NCBI RefSeq assembly: GCF_016801865.2
Contig: NC_068938.1
Coordinates: 5,896,601 to 5,960,600 of the forward strand
From: Culex pipiens pallens
Taxonomy: Eukaryota; Arthropoda; Insecta; Diptera; Culicidae
Direction of reading: 5' to 3'
Length of the DNA stretch: 64,000 nt
Positions 46,654 through 59,758 of the stretch are shown in pieces; the stretch's first letter is position 1; every line of letters starts with the position of its first letter. The notes below the pieces were generated by a model, which was not told where the DNA came from, ran no database searches, and worked only from the letters and a program-made list of their open reading frames with translations. The position numbers were made by a program, and so were the translations under genes.

Positions 46654-46820
46654 TTGGACCTCTGGTTGCTGAAATGCAGCGAATGAAAGAAAAAGAAACA
46701 GTAAAATTGATGTATCTAAAGTCTCATCCAAACAGCGGTTTATTTGTTAGTCCCAATATCTCAGAAACTTATGGTCCTGAAAAAATGATAAAATTTTGTG
46801 ATCTTTTCGAAAGAAATATC
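46654..46820 (+). repeat. Dispersed repeat, third copy of the 31564 family
   Basis: Shares ttggacctctggtt, cagcgaat(a/g)aaagaaaaag and ctcatccaaacagc with 31564-31745 in direct orientation. Confidence 0.65.
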
Positions 46821-46941
46821 AAGGTACAAAATTCTTATACTCCATGAAAAATACATAAAAGAACTATGTAGTAGATTAATTTATTGTGTAATAATAATTA
46901 AGTTTTCTTACTCTTCCATATTGTGAACTAACAATTTGTAT

Positions 46942-46947
46942 TTTATT
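46942..46947 (-). terminator. Poly(A) signal of F-box gene 2
   Basis: AATAAA on the minus strand, 40 bases past the stop codon at 46987. Confidence 0.6.
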
Positions 46948-46986
46948 GTAATTGATTTGACAGTGTAACAAAACAAACAAAACATT

Positions 46987-48729
46987 TCAACAATAGTTCA
47001 AAAGAACTGACAACTCATCGCTCAGCTGCCTCAAGATTTCCAAAATGTCCAGAAGATCGGAATCTTCTCCACTGGAATTGATTCGATTGTAGTAAAAGTT
47101 ATCCAAACGTTTCGAAAAGTAAGCAATATCTTCCGGGGGTATCGCCCAGGACTCGTCGAGCCACAAATAGCGCAGCTTGTGGCAGTACTGCCTCAGGTGG
47201 GTCGTCGCCTCGCAGCTCACCCCTAGTCCGTTCACGGACAGCCGTTCCAGCTGAGCCAAGCTTCGGCACATCTCCTCAATAAATCCGCCGTCATAAGCAG
47301 CGTCCTGGAGTTGGAGCTCCGTCACCGCGGGAAAAAGCCTGAAAACGGTGCGCAGTTTATCGCTCGGAACGTTACCCGGAGCGCCGACTTTGAGATACGT
47401 TAGCGAGGTGACCGGTACCGGGCAGTTGAACGGATCGTCCTCTACGTTGGTAACTCCAGAAACGCTGAAGCTGAGGCGTTGCAATCGCTTGGGCTGAGTG
47501 ATTAGCGAAAGCAGTTGATGCCAACTGTCGAAATCACACATGGTGAGAGTCATGTAGCGTAAATCGGGCGAATGCCGAAGTAGTTCGCTCAGGGAATCAT
47601 CCGGTATGAAAACGGAGCCAAGACACAGTTGCTTTAGTTTAGGGAGCCGAGCGCCTTGCTGGATCAGGAGGGTTGGCCAGCCAGCGGTTCCTGCCTTGCC
47701 GTCGATTTGGAGATGTTCCAAGTTGGACAGCGCCACGTTCGGAATCTCCGGCAAGACGTTCTCTTCTGGAAGATACCCGCCTTCGTGCCCAACGTGGGGA
47801 TAGGAAAAGCCCAGAAAAAGCCGCTTGAGATTTGGGAGGGCTCGTAGAACATGGTGGAGTTCCTGAAGATGGTTAAATCAATTAAATGTTAAAGAAAACT
47901 CTGGGTGCTACAAACTTACAAGAGGATTGAACAAAGACAGTTCTTCGATCGCTGGATGTGCTTCAACAAACTGAACTATTGCCTCGAAGAAGCCATAACA
48001 GTAGCCGTAACTGTCACGCAATTTAACCTTCCTCAGATTCAGCTCCGTCAACAGCGAAAGCTTCCTCAGATAGCCTTGCGGAACGTCCAGAACCAGCTCT
48101 TTGAGGCTGCTCTTGGCTGACTGGATCAACCCGACAATTTCGTCGATTTCTCCATCTTCCTCATCGACAATCGCGAACTCGAGCACCTCCAGCCGGGTGA
48201 TCAGACGGGCTAACGGGCCTGGGCGGGATTTTTTGAGCGATAGTCTCCTCAGATTGATCAACTTGAAGTTAACCCTGCCCGTCCTTCCGAACCTCGCGGA
48301 AATCAGATGCAGCGATTTGAGGTTCGGTGCGTGGCGCAACACGTCCACCGGGAACTCGCACCCGCACATGACGAGACAGGTCACCGTTGAAGCGACCTGC
48401 GGCCACCACGCCGCGATGCTCCCAATCTTGGAGTAGTTGTCCAACTGGAACATCACATTCGAGGCCGGTACGGTCCCGGGAGGTTTGTAGTTCCGGTTGA
48501 TCATGGTGATGTTGCGATCGTGGGGAAACTTGAGCCAAAATTTGTCCCTCAGGCCGGGGCTGCTTCCGATGGCGTCCCGCCAGCGGTGGCAGGTGAGACG
48601 AGCCACGATCAGGTCTTTAAGGGGCAGATTGAGGAAGATTTTCTGCCAAATTTCCGGTGGAAGTCTAATCTCGATCTTGGGTTGTTTGGGTTGTATCCCC
48701 GAGTCGGTCAAGAGCTTCCTTTTGGGCAT
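46987..48729 (-). CDS. F-box/LRR protein 2
   Basis: Exons 47920-48729 and 46987-47862 (donor GTAAGT, acceptor ccatcttcag, phase 0), 561 aa. Starts MPKRK; F-box at residues ~22-58 (LPPEIWQKIFLNLPLKDLI, then CHRWRDAIGS). LRR blocks follow, including LRHAPNLKSLHL, SLLTELNLRKVKL, and after the intron LRALPNLKRLFLG, LSNLEHLQIDG and LRHSPDLRYMTL. The intron position is identical to that of both paralogues. It is the only one of the three on the minus strand and is head-to-head with F-box gene 3 across 777 bp. The acidic C-terminal segment (SSGEDSDLLDI) is followed by a short extra helix-like tail. SCF substrate adaptor by family; substrate unknown. Confidence 0.9.
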
Positions 48730-49506
48730 GGCGGCTGATTTGACTCTTTTCCGAAATCTAATCTTATATTACAAAGTAACAATTTCCCTAACAAAAATCA
48801 ACACAAACTGTGCTTTGCCAAAGCAACAAATCAAAACAAACTGAGACGATTGGCAAGTTATCGTTGTTAACGTTTGAGTGTCACCGTTGGGTAGAACAAT
48901 AGGGACATCAACGCAAATTAAACAAATTTTGTCAAACAATTCAACCAACGTTTGTGCCATCAGGTCACGCTCTAGGTTGGTGACGTCCCGTCACCCAACG
49001 GTACCAAAACTCCGTAAAAAGCTCCGTGCGCCTCCACACAAACACGCAACGCACCCAATAAACATTCAATTAACAATATATTGTTGCATGCATCCAAGTA
49101 GCCCGCCCAGTCAATTCCTTTTGGGCGACGTTCGGCGGCGACAGCCGCCTGCTATGGTCAACCGAAGAAATTTGGTTGAACCGCAGTAGGCCGCGCGTAC
49201 GGTACACTCGGCCCCAAATCGAGCTTAAATTGCGTGCAAATTACGCAAAGTTTGATGGGTGCTTAAATTTATGGTAATTGGAACGCCAGACGGCTCGGCC
49301 ATTAGCTTGCGCTTGCTAGAACAATTTGGAATCGATTTCACGGTGAAATGTTGTAGGTGATTTCCCTATTGCTCTGCGTTTCGTCGATCAACTGTGGTGC
49401 AGTCGATCAAAACGATAAGCTGTCAAATTTGACGATCATGCATGTTTGTCGATCGTATACGTAGTTGATCCTCTAAACACGACAGTTGGTTTGTTAAGAA
49501 GCTGCT
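48730..49506. other. Divergent intergenic region between F-box genes 2 and 3
   Basis: Likely holds both promoters. Contains the shared block at 49386-49445, an imperfect hairpin gttggtgacg/gtcacccaac around 48975-48999, and an aacgataac motif on the minus strand near 48864. Confidence 0.45.
49386..49445 (+). promoter_or_regulatory. Upstream block shared with F-box gene 1
   Basis: Same ordered motifs as at 38266-38345: cgatcaactgtg, gatcaaaacgataag, agctgtcaa, cgatcatg, here 60-120 bases before the ATG. Includes a GATAAG site. Confidence 0.5.
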
Positions 49507-51239
49507 ATGCCCAAAAGAAAGCATTTGACCCGTTCAAGGGCGGGCGCAAAGCGCGCCGCGATCGACCTTCCACTTCCACCGGAGCTCCTTCAGCAAATCT
49601 TCCTGAACCTAGAGTTCAAGGAGCTTCTTCAAGCGCGGCGAACCTGTCGCCGCTGGCGTGACGCCATCGCCAGCTGTCCCGAGCTGAGGGACAGATTTCT
49701 GCTCCAATTTCCTCACGATCGCGCGATCACCAAGATCAACCGAAACTACAAGCCACTCGGGGACTTTCCGGCCGCGAATGTGCAGTTCAAGCTGGCAGAC
49801 TACTCCAAGATCGGGAGTATCAACGCGTGGTGGCCGCGGGTCGCGTCTACGGTGACCTGTCTCGCCATGCGGGGGTGTGAGTTCGCGGTGGACGTGTTGC
49901 GACACGTGCCGAACCTGAAATCGCTGGAGCTGGATTCCGCGAGGATCGGTGGGGTGGGGAGGGTTGATTTTAAGTTGAAGAATTTGAGGAAGCTGGCGTT
50001 GAAGGAAGCGAGGCCGGGGCCGTTGGGCGGGATGATCGTGCGGCTGGAGGTTCTGGAATGCCGGAGTGAGGTTGAAAATCTGGAGGATCTTCGCTCGATC
50101 GTCAGCTTGATCAAGTCTGCGCAATCGAGCCTTGTGGAGCTGATCTTGGACGTTCCGGCAAGCTATCTTCAGGATATTGCGCAGCTGACGGAACTGCGGT
50201 TGAAGAAGGTGAACCTGAATGCTTTTGCTAGCAGAATGACCTACGGAGCTACGTTGATTCCGTTCGCTGAAGCTTATACATCGATCGAGGATCTGACCAT
50301 CGTTGATTCACTCGATGAAGAAGTAAGTTTGTAATCTTGTGCTGATACTTTGGACTAACTCACCATGATCTCCAACAGCCTCTCCACACCATGCTTCGAT
50401 CGCAGTCTAACCTTAAGCGACTTGAGTTGAAGTTCGCCTCGCCAATCATCGACTACAACGAAGATCAGGAACTCAACACGCTTCCGGCGATCCCCACCGG
50501 TCTTTCCACCCTGGAACACCTCCGAATCGAATGCGTTGATAACTCGGGTTGGCCGAAGCTTAACTTCCAGCGCGGCTGTCGATTCCCGAAGCTCAAGCAG
50601 CTCCACCTCGAAGCGCTTGTCGTCAGGGGTGAATCGCTGCGAAGGTCGCTGCGATACTCACCCAACCTCACCCAGCTGACGCTGGATTCCTGTGACTTTA
50701 CCAGCTGGAACCAGCTGCTTCGCGTGATCACGCAGCCGAAAGCGCTGCGATCGCTGTCCTTCACCACCTACGAAGTGATGAAGACGCTCGAGGAGGAGCC
50801 GATCTCCGCCAAACCGTGCAAAAGCCTGCGGTATCTCCAGATTAATGTTCCCGAGCTGGATGAAGTTCCGAGGGCAAGAGTATTTGCGCTGTTCCGACTG
50901 TTTCCGCATCTGACCGAACTCCGCATCGAATCCGGCGTCGACGACGAGCTGGTCAAGGAAGTTTGCCGGAAGCTGACCCGGCTGGAGAGGCTGACGTTGC
51001 GCGTTGGGAGTACGACGCACAGGGCTGTGTTGTACATTCGGCACTACTGTCGAAATCTGAAGAACTTGACCCTGATGGGGATCTGGAAGTTGGAGGTTGA
51101 GGACATGCACTATTTCGTGCAAAAGTTGGATAGGTTCAGTCACGGCAGGTTTGAGTTTGTTGGTGAGCTGAGGTATCTCATTTTGGACTGCGTTAAGCTG
51201 AACGAATCGGACTCCGATTCGGATGTTGACCTGTTTTAG
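49507..51239 (+). CDS. F-box/LRR protein 3
   Basis: Exons 49507-50322 and 50379-51239 (donor GTAAGT, acceptor ctccaacag, phase 0), 558 aa. Starts MPKRK; F-box at residues ~20-57 (LPPELLQQIFLNLEFKELL, then CRRWRDAIAS). LRRs include LRHVPNLKSLEL, IAQLTELRLKKVNL, LRSQSNLKRLEL, STLEHLRIE and LRYSPNLTQLTL; the LRR array spans most of the protein. Ends with an acidic tail (NESDSDSDVDLF). Closest in length and layout to F-box protein 2, while sharing the upstream block and strand with F-box gene 1. Noticeably richer in GC than the surrounding intron. SCF adaptor by family. Confidence 0.9.
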
Positions 51240-51303
51240 AACTTTTTGTAGTTTGTTCTTTCGAAAGTGATCGAAATCTTTCTGTATGTTTAAGTCTTTT
51301 TTC

Positions 51304-51309
51304 AATAAA
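51304..51309 (+). terminator. Poly(A) signal of F-box gene 3
   Basis: AATAAA 64 bases past the stop codon. Confidence 0.65.
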
Positions 51310-54300
51310 ACAACTTCTTAACAAAAAAAAACAAATCTTCAAAATCCGATCAAAGCGATAAGGAAGCGAGCTTTCTCGTTGACCTGGTGACACGGAATTT
51401 GCCCCTCCGGGGCTAACTTCGCAGCTCGCCGTTATCGGGAAAGACTATCTTTGGGTACCTGCGGACGGACACATTATAATCATTTAGGAAAGGTCCCGGT
51501 CCCTCTGACGATCGGTGGACAGTGGGAGCTTGATGGACAAAACTTTGGTTTGAACTTGCATGCAAGTTGCGTAGCAGTGTTGCCAGTTGAGCTGACGTAT
51601 TATTACTCAACTTTAATAAATCGATAAAATTATTTTATTTTCATTTTGACAGTACTTAAAAGTCCCACAATCCCAACTATGCGTCACAGACCTGTTCGCT
51701 TGCCGCCAGCAAAGATTAAGATCCATCTCCCGGCAAAGAAGAGCCCACGGGCAGAGAAACAAACGACGAGAGTGATAAAATGATTTAATTTGCATGACAA
51801 ACATCTCGCCAAAATGCCTCGAAAAGAGCATTTCTTTCGCGACTTTTTAATGCGTCACACCGCGTCATTTGGCGTCACAAGTTGAGCAATTAAACGGACT
51901 GTCCTTGGTTCCTTTTAAGAGTGTTTTTTTTCTTTCTCTCTCAGCGTTCCGGGCAGTAGTAGGCCATGCATTAACGTTAACGTCTGGGGGTTTTATTGGT
52001 TTTTCAAATTCACAGCCAATAATTAATAAATGGGACGGGAGATGAACTCGCTTTGCGGTCCTTAAAAGGTTCACAGTTTTTATTTCGTTTTTTTTTCGCT
52101 ACATTAGATCAGCACAAAAAAAAACGAAGAAGACACATTAAATTGGCCCCCGTAATGAAATTATTACGACGACGGGGGTCGTAAACGAGCGGGAGATTCA
52201 CTTACGGCGGAGCCGTAAAACGAACCCTGCTGCCGTTGGTGGTCAGTTGGGAAATGAAGTTTGAATTACTTCGTTTAAAGCAGGTCGTCAGGTTGTTGGG
52301 AAATTTAAAGTATCACATTTTTTTTACAGGCAAATTTGTAGACCGATCGATAAAAATAAAAATCTGACTCCAACTCCCTTTCACCCCAGCAGGCTGTCAT
52401 TTCGTTCCGGCGGCAAAACAAACAATCACACTTGCTCCCCTTACATCTGGCACCCCCTGCCAGAGAGAAAGTGCAATTTGGCAACACTTATTACCCACCC
52501 ACCGCGTCATCGTCGCGATCCATCATTAAGGGCAAATTGATTTTGATTGACGGTCGTGGAACTGTTGGTTGGTAAGACAAAGCGACATCTTAGATGGCGC
52601 TGACCTTTGGTGGTCTCCAGGGCCGCCACAAACAGACACTGACATTTCGGGATTGTGCGTCGCGACGCGGTCATCATCGGATCAGGGCAGGCGGTGATTG
52701 ACAGTTGGTAGAGCGGTCACTTAGATCTTCGTTGCGATTGTCGGCGATTGCTATGATTGCAATTGGTAGATTCAAGACAGGTTTGGAGCAAAGTCTTGGA
52801 TGTTTGTTTGTTTGATGAAATGGCCTGGTTGGCGATGTCCGGGGGAAAAGGTCAATTGTGTGGATTGAGATTGTAGTAGATTGCATCATTTGTGATTGAT
52901 GGTCGGGATGATAGGGTTTGGATTAGTGTTTAGTTATGTCACGTAAGTTTGATTAACATCATCAATACGTCATAAGAAAAAAATTGACAAAATTACCAGT
53001 AATAATTATTCAAAAAAAATTGTTGCGAAATTGCCACATTTGACTGGCAATCCAATACGGTGTGACCTTAATCCTCCCCGGCCAAAGTGTCTGCTGATTG
53101 ACGTGTAATTCCTTTTACAGCAAACAACAAGTACCTACACCACCAGCAGCAGAAGAATGCAATTTCTTCAGGTCAGCAACAATGACGATGTGCCTCCCCC
53201 TCCACCAAAATCACAAAAATGCCCTTCGCGAAACTCTTTATACAATAATTACATCTGAGGCTGAAGCTGCTCTTTCAAGATCGCGCCTCAAAATGTGCTC
53301 TCCGACAGAGTGCGTTTCGAGTCTCTCGTCGTGTTCCTGGGCGTCCTCGACCAAGTCGACAACCAACATGCATGCAAAATATCGCGGGCTGACGCCATCC
53401 GACGACGATGAACGACTCATTCATGCTTGCCCCGGCGCAAGCTCGAATGGACCCATCATCATCATCGGATTGGAGTGGCACAGTAAAAACGCTGAAATTT
53501 TGTTTTTTGATTTTAATTGGATTTTTAAAACAGAAATCCTAATTATACATTTTAGTGAAAAAAATCTCCAAAAAAACAAAGTGGAATTTTAAGAATTCAT
53601 CATTCAATTTCAAAAATACAAAATATTTGAAAATTCGTAAAATCTATTGCAAGTTCCAAATAACATGAAAAAAATAAATAAAAATTTTCACAGTTCCCAT
53701 TATTGGCACTTGCCCGCCAATCTTGCCCGGCGATCCGGTGGAGCCCGGTGTCAGTGGGGCAGTGTCTTAAGGCAGTTTAAGGCACTGGCAGTCAGTGGCT
53801 AATTGTTATTAATTTCGATCCCCGGCTAAGCTTAAACGTACCATATGACCAGCCAAGAGTGCAGAACAGTGCAAAATGAGCGCGCGCTCAAGCTCGACCT
53901 CTGAGGAGATGATGGAGAAATGGCGACGGATGAAGTGTGCTCGAGGAGGCTGGTGGCACCTCAAGTTTGCCGCGTTCTGTCGTGGAGAATTGATGGAAAA
54001 GGGGGGGTCAGCGGGGTTGAGTAGCGTATATTGAAATTAATTCAAGCCAATGCGAATTTAATTGAAAGATTTTCTCTCTTTTCTTAAAATATTTCCGAAA
54101 ATAAAATCAAAAGCAAAAAAACTAATTCCCAAGCCAAAAAAGGGTTTTATTTTTCAATTGTGCCAAATCGTTGAAAATTGTTATGTAAATATTCGAGATG
54201 ACATTGATATTCAATGGGTTTTTGTTAAATTTCATACGAAAAAAAAATGTAATTACTTCAAATAGACCATTAGAAAAGTAACTTTTAATGTCTCATTTAG

Positions 54301-54332
54301 AAAATTACAATTAAATGTTAGTGTAAGCATGT
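51310..54332. other. Intronic spacer, nothing recognised
   Basis: Mixed composition; 52100-53450 is richer in GC and has several short ORFs (the longest at 53098-53592) but no domain, splice structure or repeat terminus. Could hold navigator enhancers. Confidence 0.4.
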
Positions 54333-54703
54333 TTAGGCCGCTGCAAATATTTTTTTGAAGTTTATGTCCCTTGACTCTGATCAAAGTCAAGAGAGGGAGA
54401 CACACAAATTTAAAAAAAATATAGGAAAATTTAAATTACAAGCCGTGGTTTGAACAGTTGATTAAAAATTGTTTGAAAATGCATTTTACACCAGTTCGGT
54501 TGTTTTGCAATCATATGTTTTCAAAATATCTAGGCTTTCACAAACAAATATTAAACGCAAGAAAATGCATGTTGGTTTGCAGCTGATTAAACTTTTTTTC
54601 CATTAATTTTGTTCAATTTGCCTCCTAACTTTTCAGACCGATTTAAAATGATGGGGAATGAGGAGAATGACAGAAACTTTGAAAATTATTTGCAATGGCC
54701 TAA
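54333..54703. mobile_element. MITE, TIR ttaggccgctgcaaata
   Basis: Ends ttaggcc(g/a)(c/t)tgcaaata followed by a gaa-ttt rich segment, inverted at 54703. A single end of the same family occurs at 15952-16000. Confidence 0.6.
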
Positions 54704-56269
54704 TTAACTTTAAATAAATGTAATATAAATTCATGGGAAAGTGAATAAAAAATACAAAATTTGATAAAAAAAATGTTTAAAAATTTATTTAATTCATAAA
54801 AAAAATATAATCAGAAAATTGTTATATTCATTTCCTATAAATCTGAAGATATTCATTTCTGTTTCAATAACGATTAAAACTTGTAGCCTAGAAAATAATG
54901 TTAGCAGTCTGAAATCGTCCAAAGATTCAGATAATGCAATACATTTTCCGATTCGAACTTATTTTTATTGAAAATAACATGACACTAGTTATAATCACAG
55001 TTGACACAATTTTTGAACTTTTAAAAAATGTTGGAAACTAGGGGAAATATACCCATTTTAATCACTCTAAGCCGTTCGACCAATTCTCATCACTTTTGCC
55101 GTTTTCTGCTATTAAATCAACATTTTCTGATGTATCAACAATGTAGAGTTGCTTGCTCACTTTTACTCGAGCTATTTATTACTTTGGAACAGTCAAAAAC
55201 ACTTTAGGAAAGCCGTTATTCATGATCAAAGTTCTGATAGGCTGATAATAGAAATAGGCTGAGAAAGGGCATAGTTCCCCTAGTTCCCCTACTTGTTGAG
55301 GTTATCTACCAAGCTCAATACGTGAAATTTGTGATTTTAATTTTGCAAAAACAACTTCTACTTATCAATGTCACTCGGTTTACGGTAGTAAAATATTTGC
55401 ATGATTTGATTATTTTTTTGAAAATTTTGGGACAGTAGCGTAACTATAATCTATTACTGTTTATTTCAAAATCCTCAATAAAAAAAATGCTACGTAATTT
55501 GTGGCTGGCGGCTTTACGAATCCTGTAAATGGGAGTATGGTTTCGAAAATACCAAAACCCATATTAAAATTTATTATTTTCATTAGTTAAATTTATGAGT
55601 CTCCAGGAAATTCGGATAATTATTCGCGATTTTAATTTTTTTCTGATTTTCGATAACATGCTTTTCCTCTGCCCAAAGAAGCCACTTCGCAACGCCAAAC
55701 CATTTTGTGGGCTGGTCATTCAAAAAAGGAATGTGAATATTCGAAAATCCTAGATCTGGTACACAGTAAAAGTTGAATTCCAAAATCAATTATTTTTTTC
55801 ATTTTTTTTTACCTTTTAGGGGATCTCTGAAAAACACATTATTTTTTGTAAAAACATAACATGTTGTCTAACAAAAATTCAACCATCATTTTAAGAAGCA
55901 AAATATATTTGAAATCAAAAATGACTTCACCACCTTAAAAAAAGCACCGATTCATGTAAACTTTTTGTTAAATTGTTCGAGCTGAGAAAATTTCCTACCA
56001 ATGCATTTTTCTACTTTGTTCGGAGGGTCATTGCTGAGATACAGGCTCCTCAAGTTAGATTTTTTTTAAATCGCGATATTTCGGAAACTATTGTTTCGAT
56101 GTTCAATATAAAAAATGAAACTGCTTAAATATTATTAATTCTTTTTAATTTTAGATTTAAGAGTACAGTTTTAAAAAAGCTCAAAACGTTTATTTTGGTC
56201 GTTTTAAAATGCAAACATCTTTTTTCGCCTCATCCAAACTATAAGATGCCTTTTCTCTCTTCATAAATC
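54704..56269. other. AT-rich intronic sequence
   Basis: Apart from the MITE at 55039-55282, no feature recognised. Confidence 0.4.
55039..55282. mobile_element. 244-bp MITE, copy 2
   Basis: Inverse-oriented homologue of 17661-17904 with the same length and termini (TAGGGGAAATATACCC). Copies differ at scattered positions. Confidence 0.75.
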
Positions 56270-56413
56270 CGTATTAACTTTTCAATAGGGCGAATCCGTA
56301 GATGTAAACAAGCAGCCTATCCCTTTCTTACTCAACGTGAACTGTCACTAGAGGAAGTGGGATAGACTGTTTGTTTACATCTACAGATTCGCCCTATTGA
56401 AAAGTTAATACGG
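56270..56413. mobile_element. 144-bp MITE with long palindromic arms and TTAA
   Basis: Arms of about 55 bp, almost perfect: TTAACTTTTCAATAGGGCGA at 56275 and its complement ending at 56408. Flanking ccgta/tacgg extends the palindrome. TTAA at both ends suggests a TTAA target site. Confidence 0.8.
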
Positions 56414-58059
56414 AAATATGTTTTACATAGGTGCACACTTATTTTTAAACGGGGCATTTTATTAAAGAAAAACCAACAGTAACGCACTTAATTTTCGATA
56501 ACAAATTTGATGTTGCATCTAAAAATTGAATTTGAAATTTTGTTAATTGTTTTACAGGCATCCCAATTTTCTTAAAAGTGTATTTCTCTGGTACCAAATG
56601 TTGCTCCATTCTAAGTTCTAGCGCAAAAGGTTCCTTTTGTTCATTATAAAACAAATATAAAAAAATTAATAACAAATACGTGATTTGGGATTTCATCTTT
56701 AAGTAAATTATTATTTAAATCAAAATAAGAGGAAGGGGGGTGTGGGTTTCAAATCCTCAAAATATGCTACGTCGTTTACGGATGGCACCAATTAAAAATA
56801 AGTTTACAAATCAAACTTATTTTTAAGGCACAATTATTCTTGTTGGATCAGAATAGATTCGAAACAGATTTTTGAATCAATTTGCTGAAAATGGAAAAAA
56901 AATCATCATGGCCGTTCTTTCCAGAAAGTTATTTTTTTCATTAAGCCATTGCAATGTGTTTGTCGCAAAATTGGCCAAAAATTAAGAGTGCTAAACATTT
57001 TCATTACTTCTCAGTTATTGATGCAGTTTGGTTCAAAACCGACTGCTCTTTCAGAAAAGCCAACAACATCCAGTACTTTGTTCTAGAAATCAGGAGGATA
57101 ATCCAGTTTTTCCGCGAAAACTTAACACAAAGCCTTATGTGTGGGACAAACTTCAGATGCGTTTTTCTCAGTTTGCTGTTTTTGCATATGGGACATTTAT
57201 GCGAACATGGGCAGTAAAACAAGTTTCAAAATTTTATTTGACTAATGAACTGATAACAATTAGAAGTGCATTTTCCTACCATGTTTGTTTAGCATTTTAA
57301 TCCCATTTCAGTACTATTTGTTCCACCTAACCCCATTGTCCCCAACTTCCTCACCACGTATCGACACCCGGCTTATGTGCGAAACCAGTTCCATCCATCC
57401 GTCTCGCGAGTATTTTAGCATACGCTCAGCTGCTGCCTGATTGGACCCCAGAATCGCACTCTACTCACAGTCGCAACCGCAGCAGAGGTCGTAAAAATCG
57501 CAGTCGCACCGCGCCGTCAAAATAACAATCAAGGGCCCAACCGGCTTAGTCAGTCAGTGTGCCTCACTCAGTCGGTCGCGGAAAATATGAATATAAAAAA
57601 AGGAAGGGGCAAATATATTTCCTTATTTGGCCTAGACAGTGAGAAGTGGTCGCCCCTTGGTTGGTCGGTGATTCTCCGTGCCTTTTTGAAGGTGGTGGCC
57701 ACTGCGGAGAGGAGTCTCCTTCGGTCCTTCAAGGTGGCTGATGGTGATGTTGAAGTTGTGGAGTGTGTGTAATTAACGCAACCATGACCTATATTTATGG
57801 TTCGAGGAAATTGAACACGAATCGGCTGTTATCGACCGCGCAGCGGATGTAAATTTGCAGATAAATTGAAAAATTGTGGGATTTTGATAGGATGAAAGTT
57901 TGTCCATACAAGTTTTCATGCAATTTTGGCAGCAGGTCAGCATTCAAAAAGGCTACTGAAATATTCAAAAATCTGTATCTTGAAAACGGACTTTCTGATC
58001 AATTTGGTGTCTTCGACAAAGTTGGTCAAAATCCATTTGGAAGTGTATAAATAAATAAA
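56414..58059. other. Intronic spacer
   Basis: No gene recognised. 57340-57780 is richer in GC with no clear coding signal. Confidence 0.4.
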
Positions 58060-59758
58060 TTTTGATTAAACGTGGGAAAAAGTCTACAAAATTTTCAAAT
58101 TGACTGGGTAGCCGTTTAAAAAAACTTAATTGTTCATTAAACGTGGGAAAAAGTCAACAAAATTTTCAATTTAGCAGTGTTGCAATTTTATCAAAAAAAA
58201 AAAATATCTTGACTTTTTATTAAACGTGGGAAAAGTCAATAAAATTTTCAATTTGGCAGTGTTGCCATTTAAAAAAAAAATCTTAATTGTTGATTAAACG
58301 TGGGAAAAAGTCTACAAAATTTTCAATTTAGCAGTGTTACAATTTAAACAAAAAATATCTTGATTTTTTTCAAACGTGGGAAAAAGTCACCTAAATTTTC
58401 GATTTGACAGTGATGCCATTTTCTGAAAAGAAAAAATCTAAATGTTTTATTAAACGTGGGAAAAATTCAACAATAATTTCAAATTGACAGTGTGCCATTT
58501 TACAAAAGAAATTCTTAATTTTTGATTGAACGTGGAAAAAAGTCAACGAAATTTACAATTTCGAAGTGTTGCTATTTAAAAAAAAAGATCTTGATGTTTT
58601 ATTAAACGTGGGAAAAAGTCACCTTAATTTTCAATTTGGCAGTGTTGCCATTTAAAAAAATCTTAATTGTTGATTAAACGTGGGAAAAAGTCAAAAAAAA
58701 TATCAAGTCAACAGTGTTGCCATTTTTTTTAAAAGTACTTGATTTTTGATTAAACGTGGGAAAAGTCACCGAAATTTTCAATTTGGCAGTGTTGCCATTT
58801 TATCAAAAAAACTTTGTTTTTGATTAAATGTGGAAAAAAGTCAACACAATTTTCAATTTGACAGTGTTGCTATTTTCAAAAAAAAAAGATCTTGATTTTT
58901 GATTAAACGCGGGAAAAAGTCACCTAAATTTTCAATTTGACAGTGGTGCCATTTTCTCAAAAAAAAAAACTATTTTTTTTAATAAACGTGGGAAAAAGTA
59001 AAAAAAAATTTCAATTAGGCAGTGTTGCCATTTTAAAAAATCCTAATTTTTGGTTAAACCTGGGAAAAAAACAATAAAATTTTAAATTTGGCAGTGTTGC
59101 CATTTAAAAAAAATCTTAATTGCTGATTAAACGTAAGAAAAAACAACAAAATTATCAATTTAGCAGTGTTGCCATTTAAAAAAAGCAGATCTTGATTTTT
59201 GATTAAACGTGGGGAAAAGTCACCTAAATTTTCAATTTGGCAGTAGTGCCATTTAAAAAAAACTTCTTAATTTTTTATTAAACGTGGGAAAAATTCAACA
59301 AAAATTTCAAATTAACAGTTTTGCCATTCATAAAAAAATAATTTTCGATTAAACGTGGGAAAAAGTCAATAAAATTTTCAATTTTGCAGTGCTGCCATAT
59401 AAAAAAAATCTTAATTGTTGATTATACGTAGAAAAAGTCAACAAAATTGTCAATTTAGCAGCGTTGCCATTTAAAAAAATGATTTTTTATTAAACGTAAG
59501 AAAAAGTCACCTTTATTTTCAAATTGGCAGTGGTGCCATTTTCTCAAAAAAAGATCTAAATTTTTTATTAAACGTGGGAAAAATTCAACAAAAATTTCAA
59601 ACTTACAGTGCTGCCATTTTTTCAAAAAAAAAACATAATTTTTGATTAAACGTGGGAAAAAGTCACCAAAATTTTCAATTTGGCAGTGCTGTTATTAAAA
59701 AAAACAATTTTTATTAAACATGAGAAAAAGTCAACATAATTTCCAAATTTACAGTTTT
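58060..59758 (+). repeat. Diverged ~75-bp tandem repeat, about 23 copies
   Basis: Each unit has the pattern gattaaacgtgggaaaaagt, then caa.attttcaattt, then ggcagtgttgccattt and a run of A. Landmarks recur every 68-84 bases (for example near 58068, 58138, 58222, 58451, 58602, 58677, 58759, 59206, 59280, 59570, 59650). Divergence between units is high, so the array is old. Confidence 0.9.

Noticed and set aside
53098..53592. 164-codon ORF
   Set aside because: No recognisable motif, ends in AT-rich sequence, and no splice or poly(A) context.
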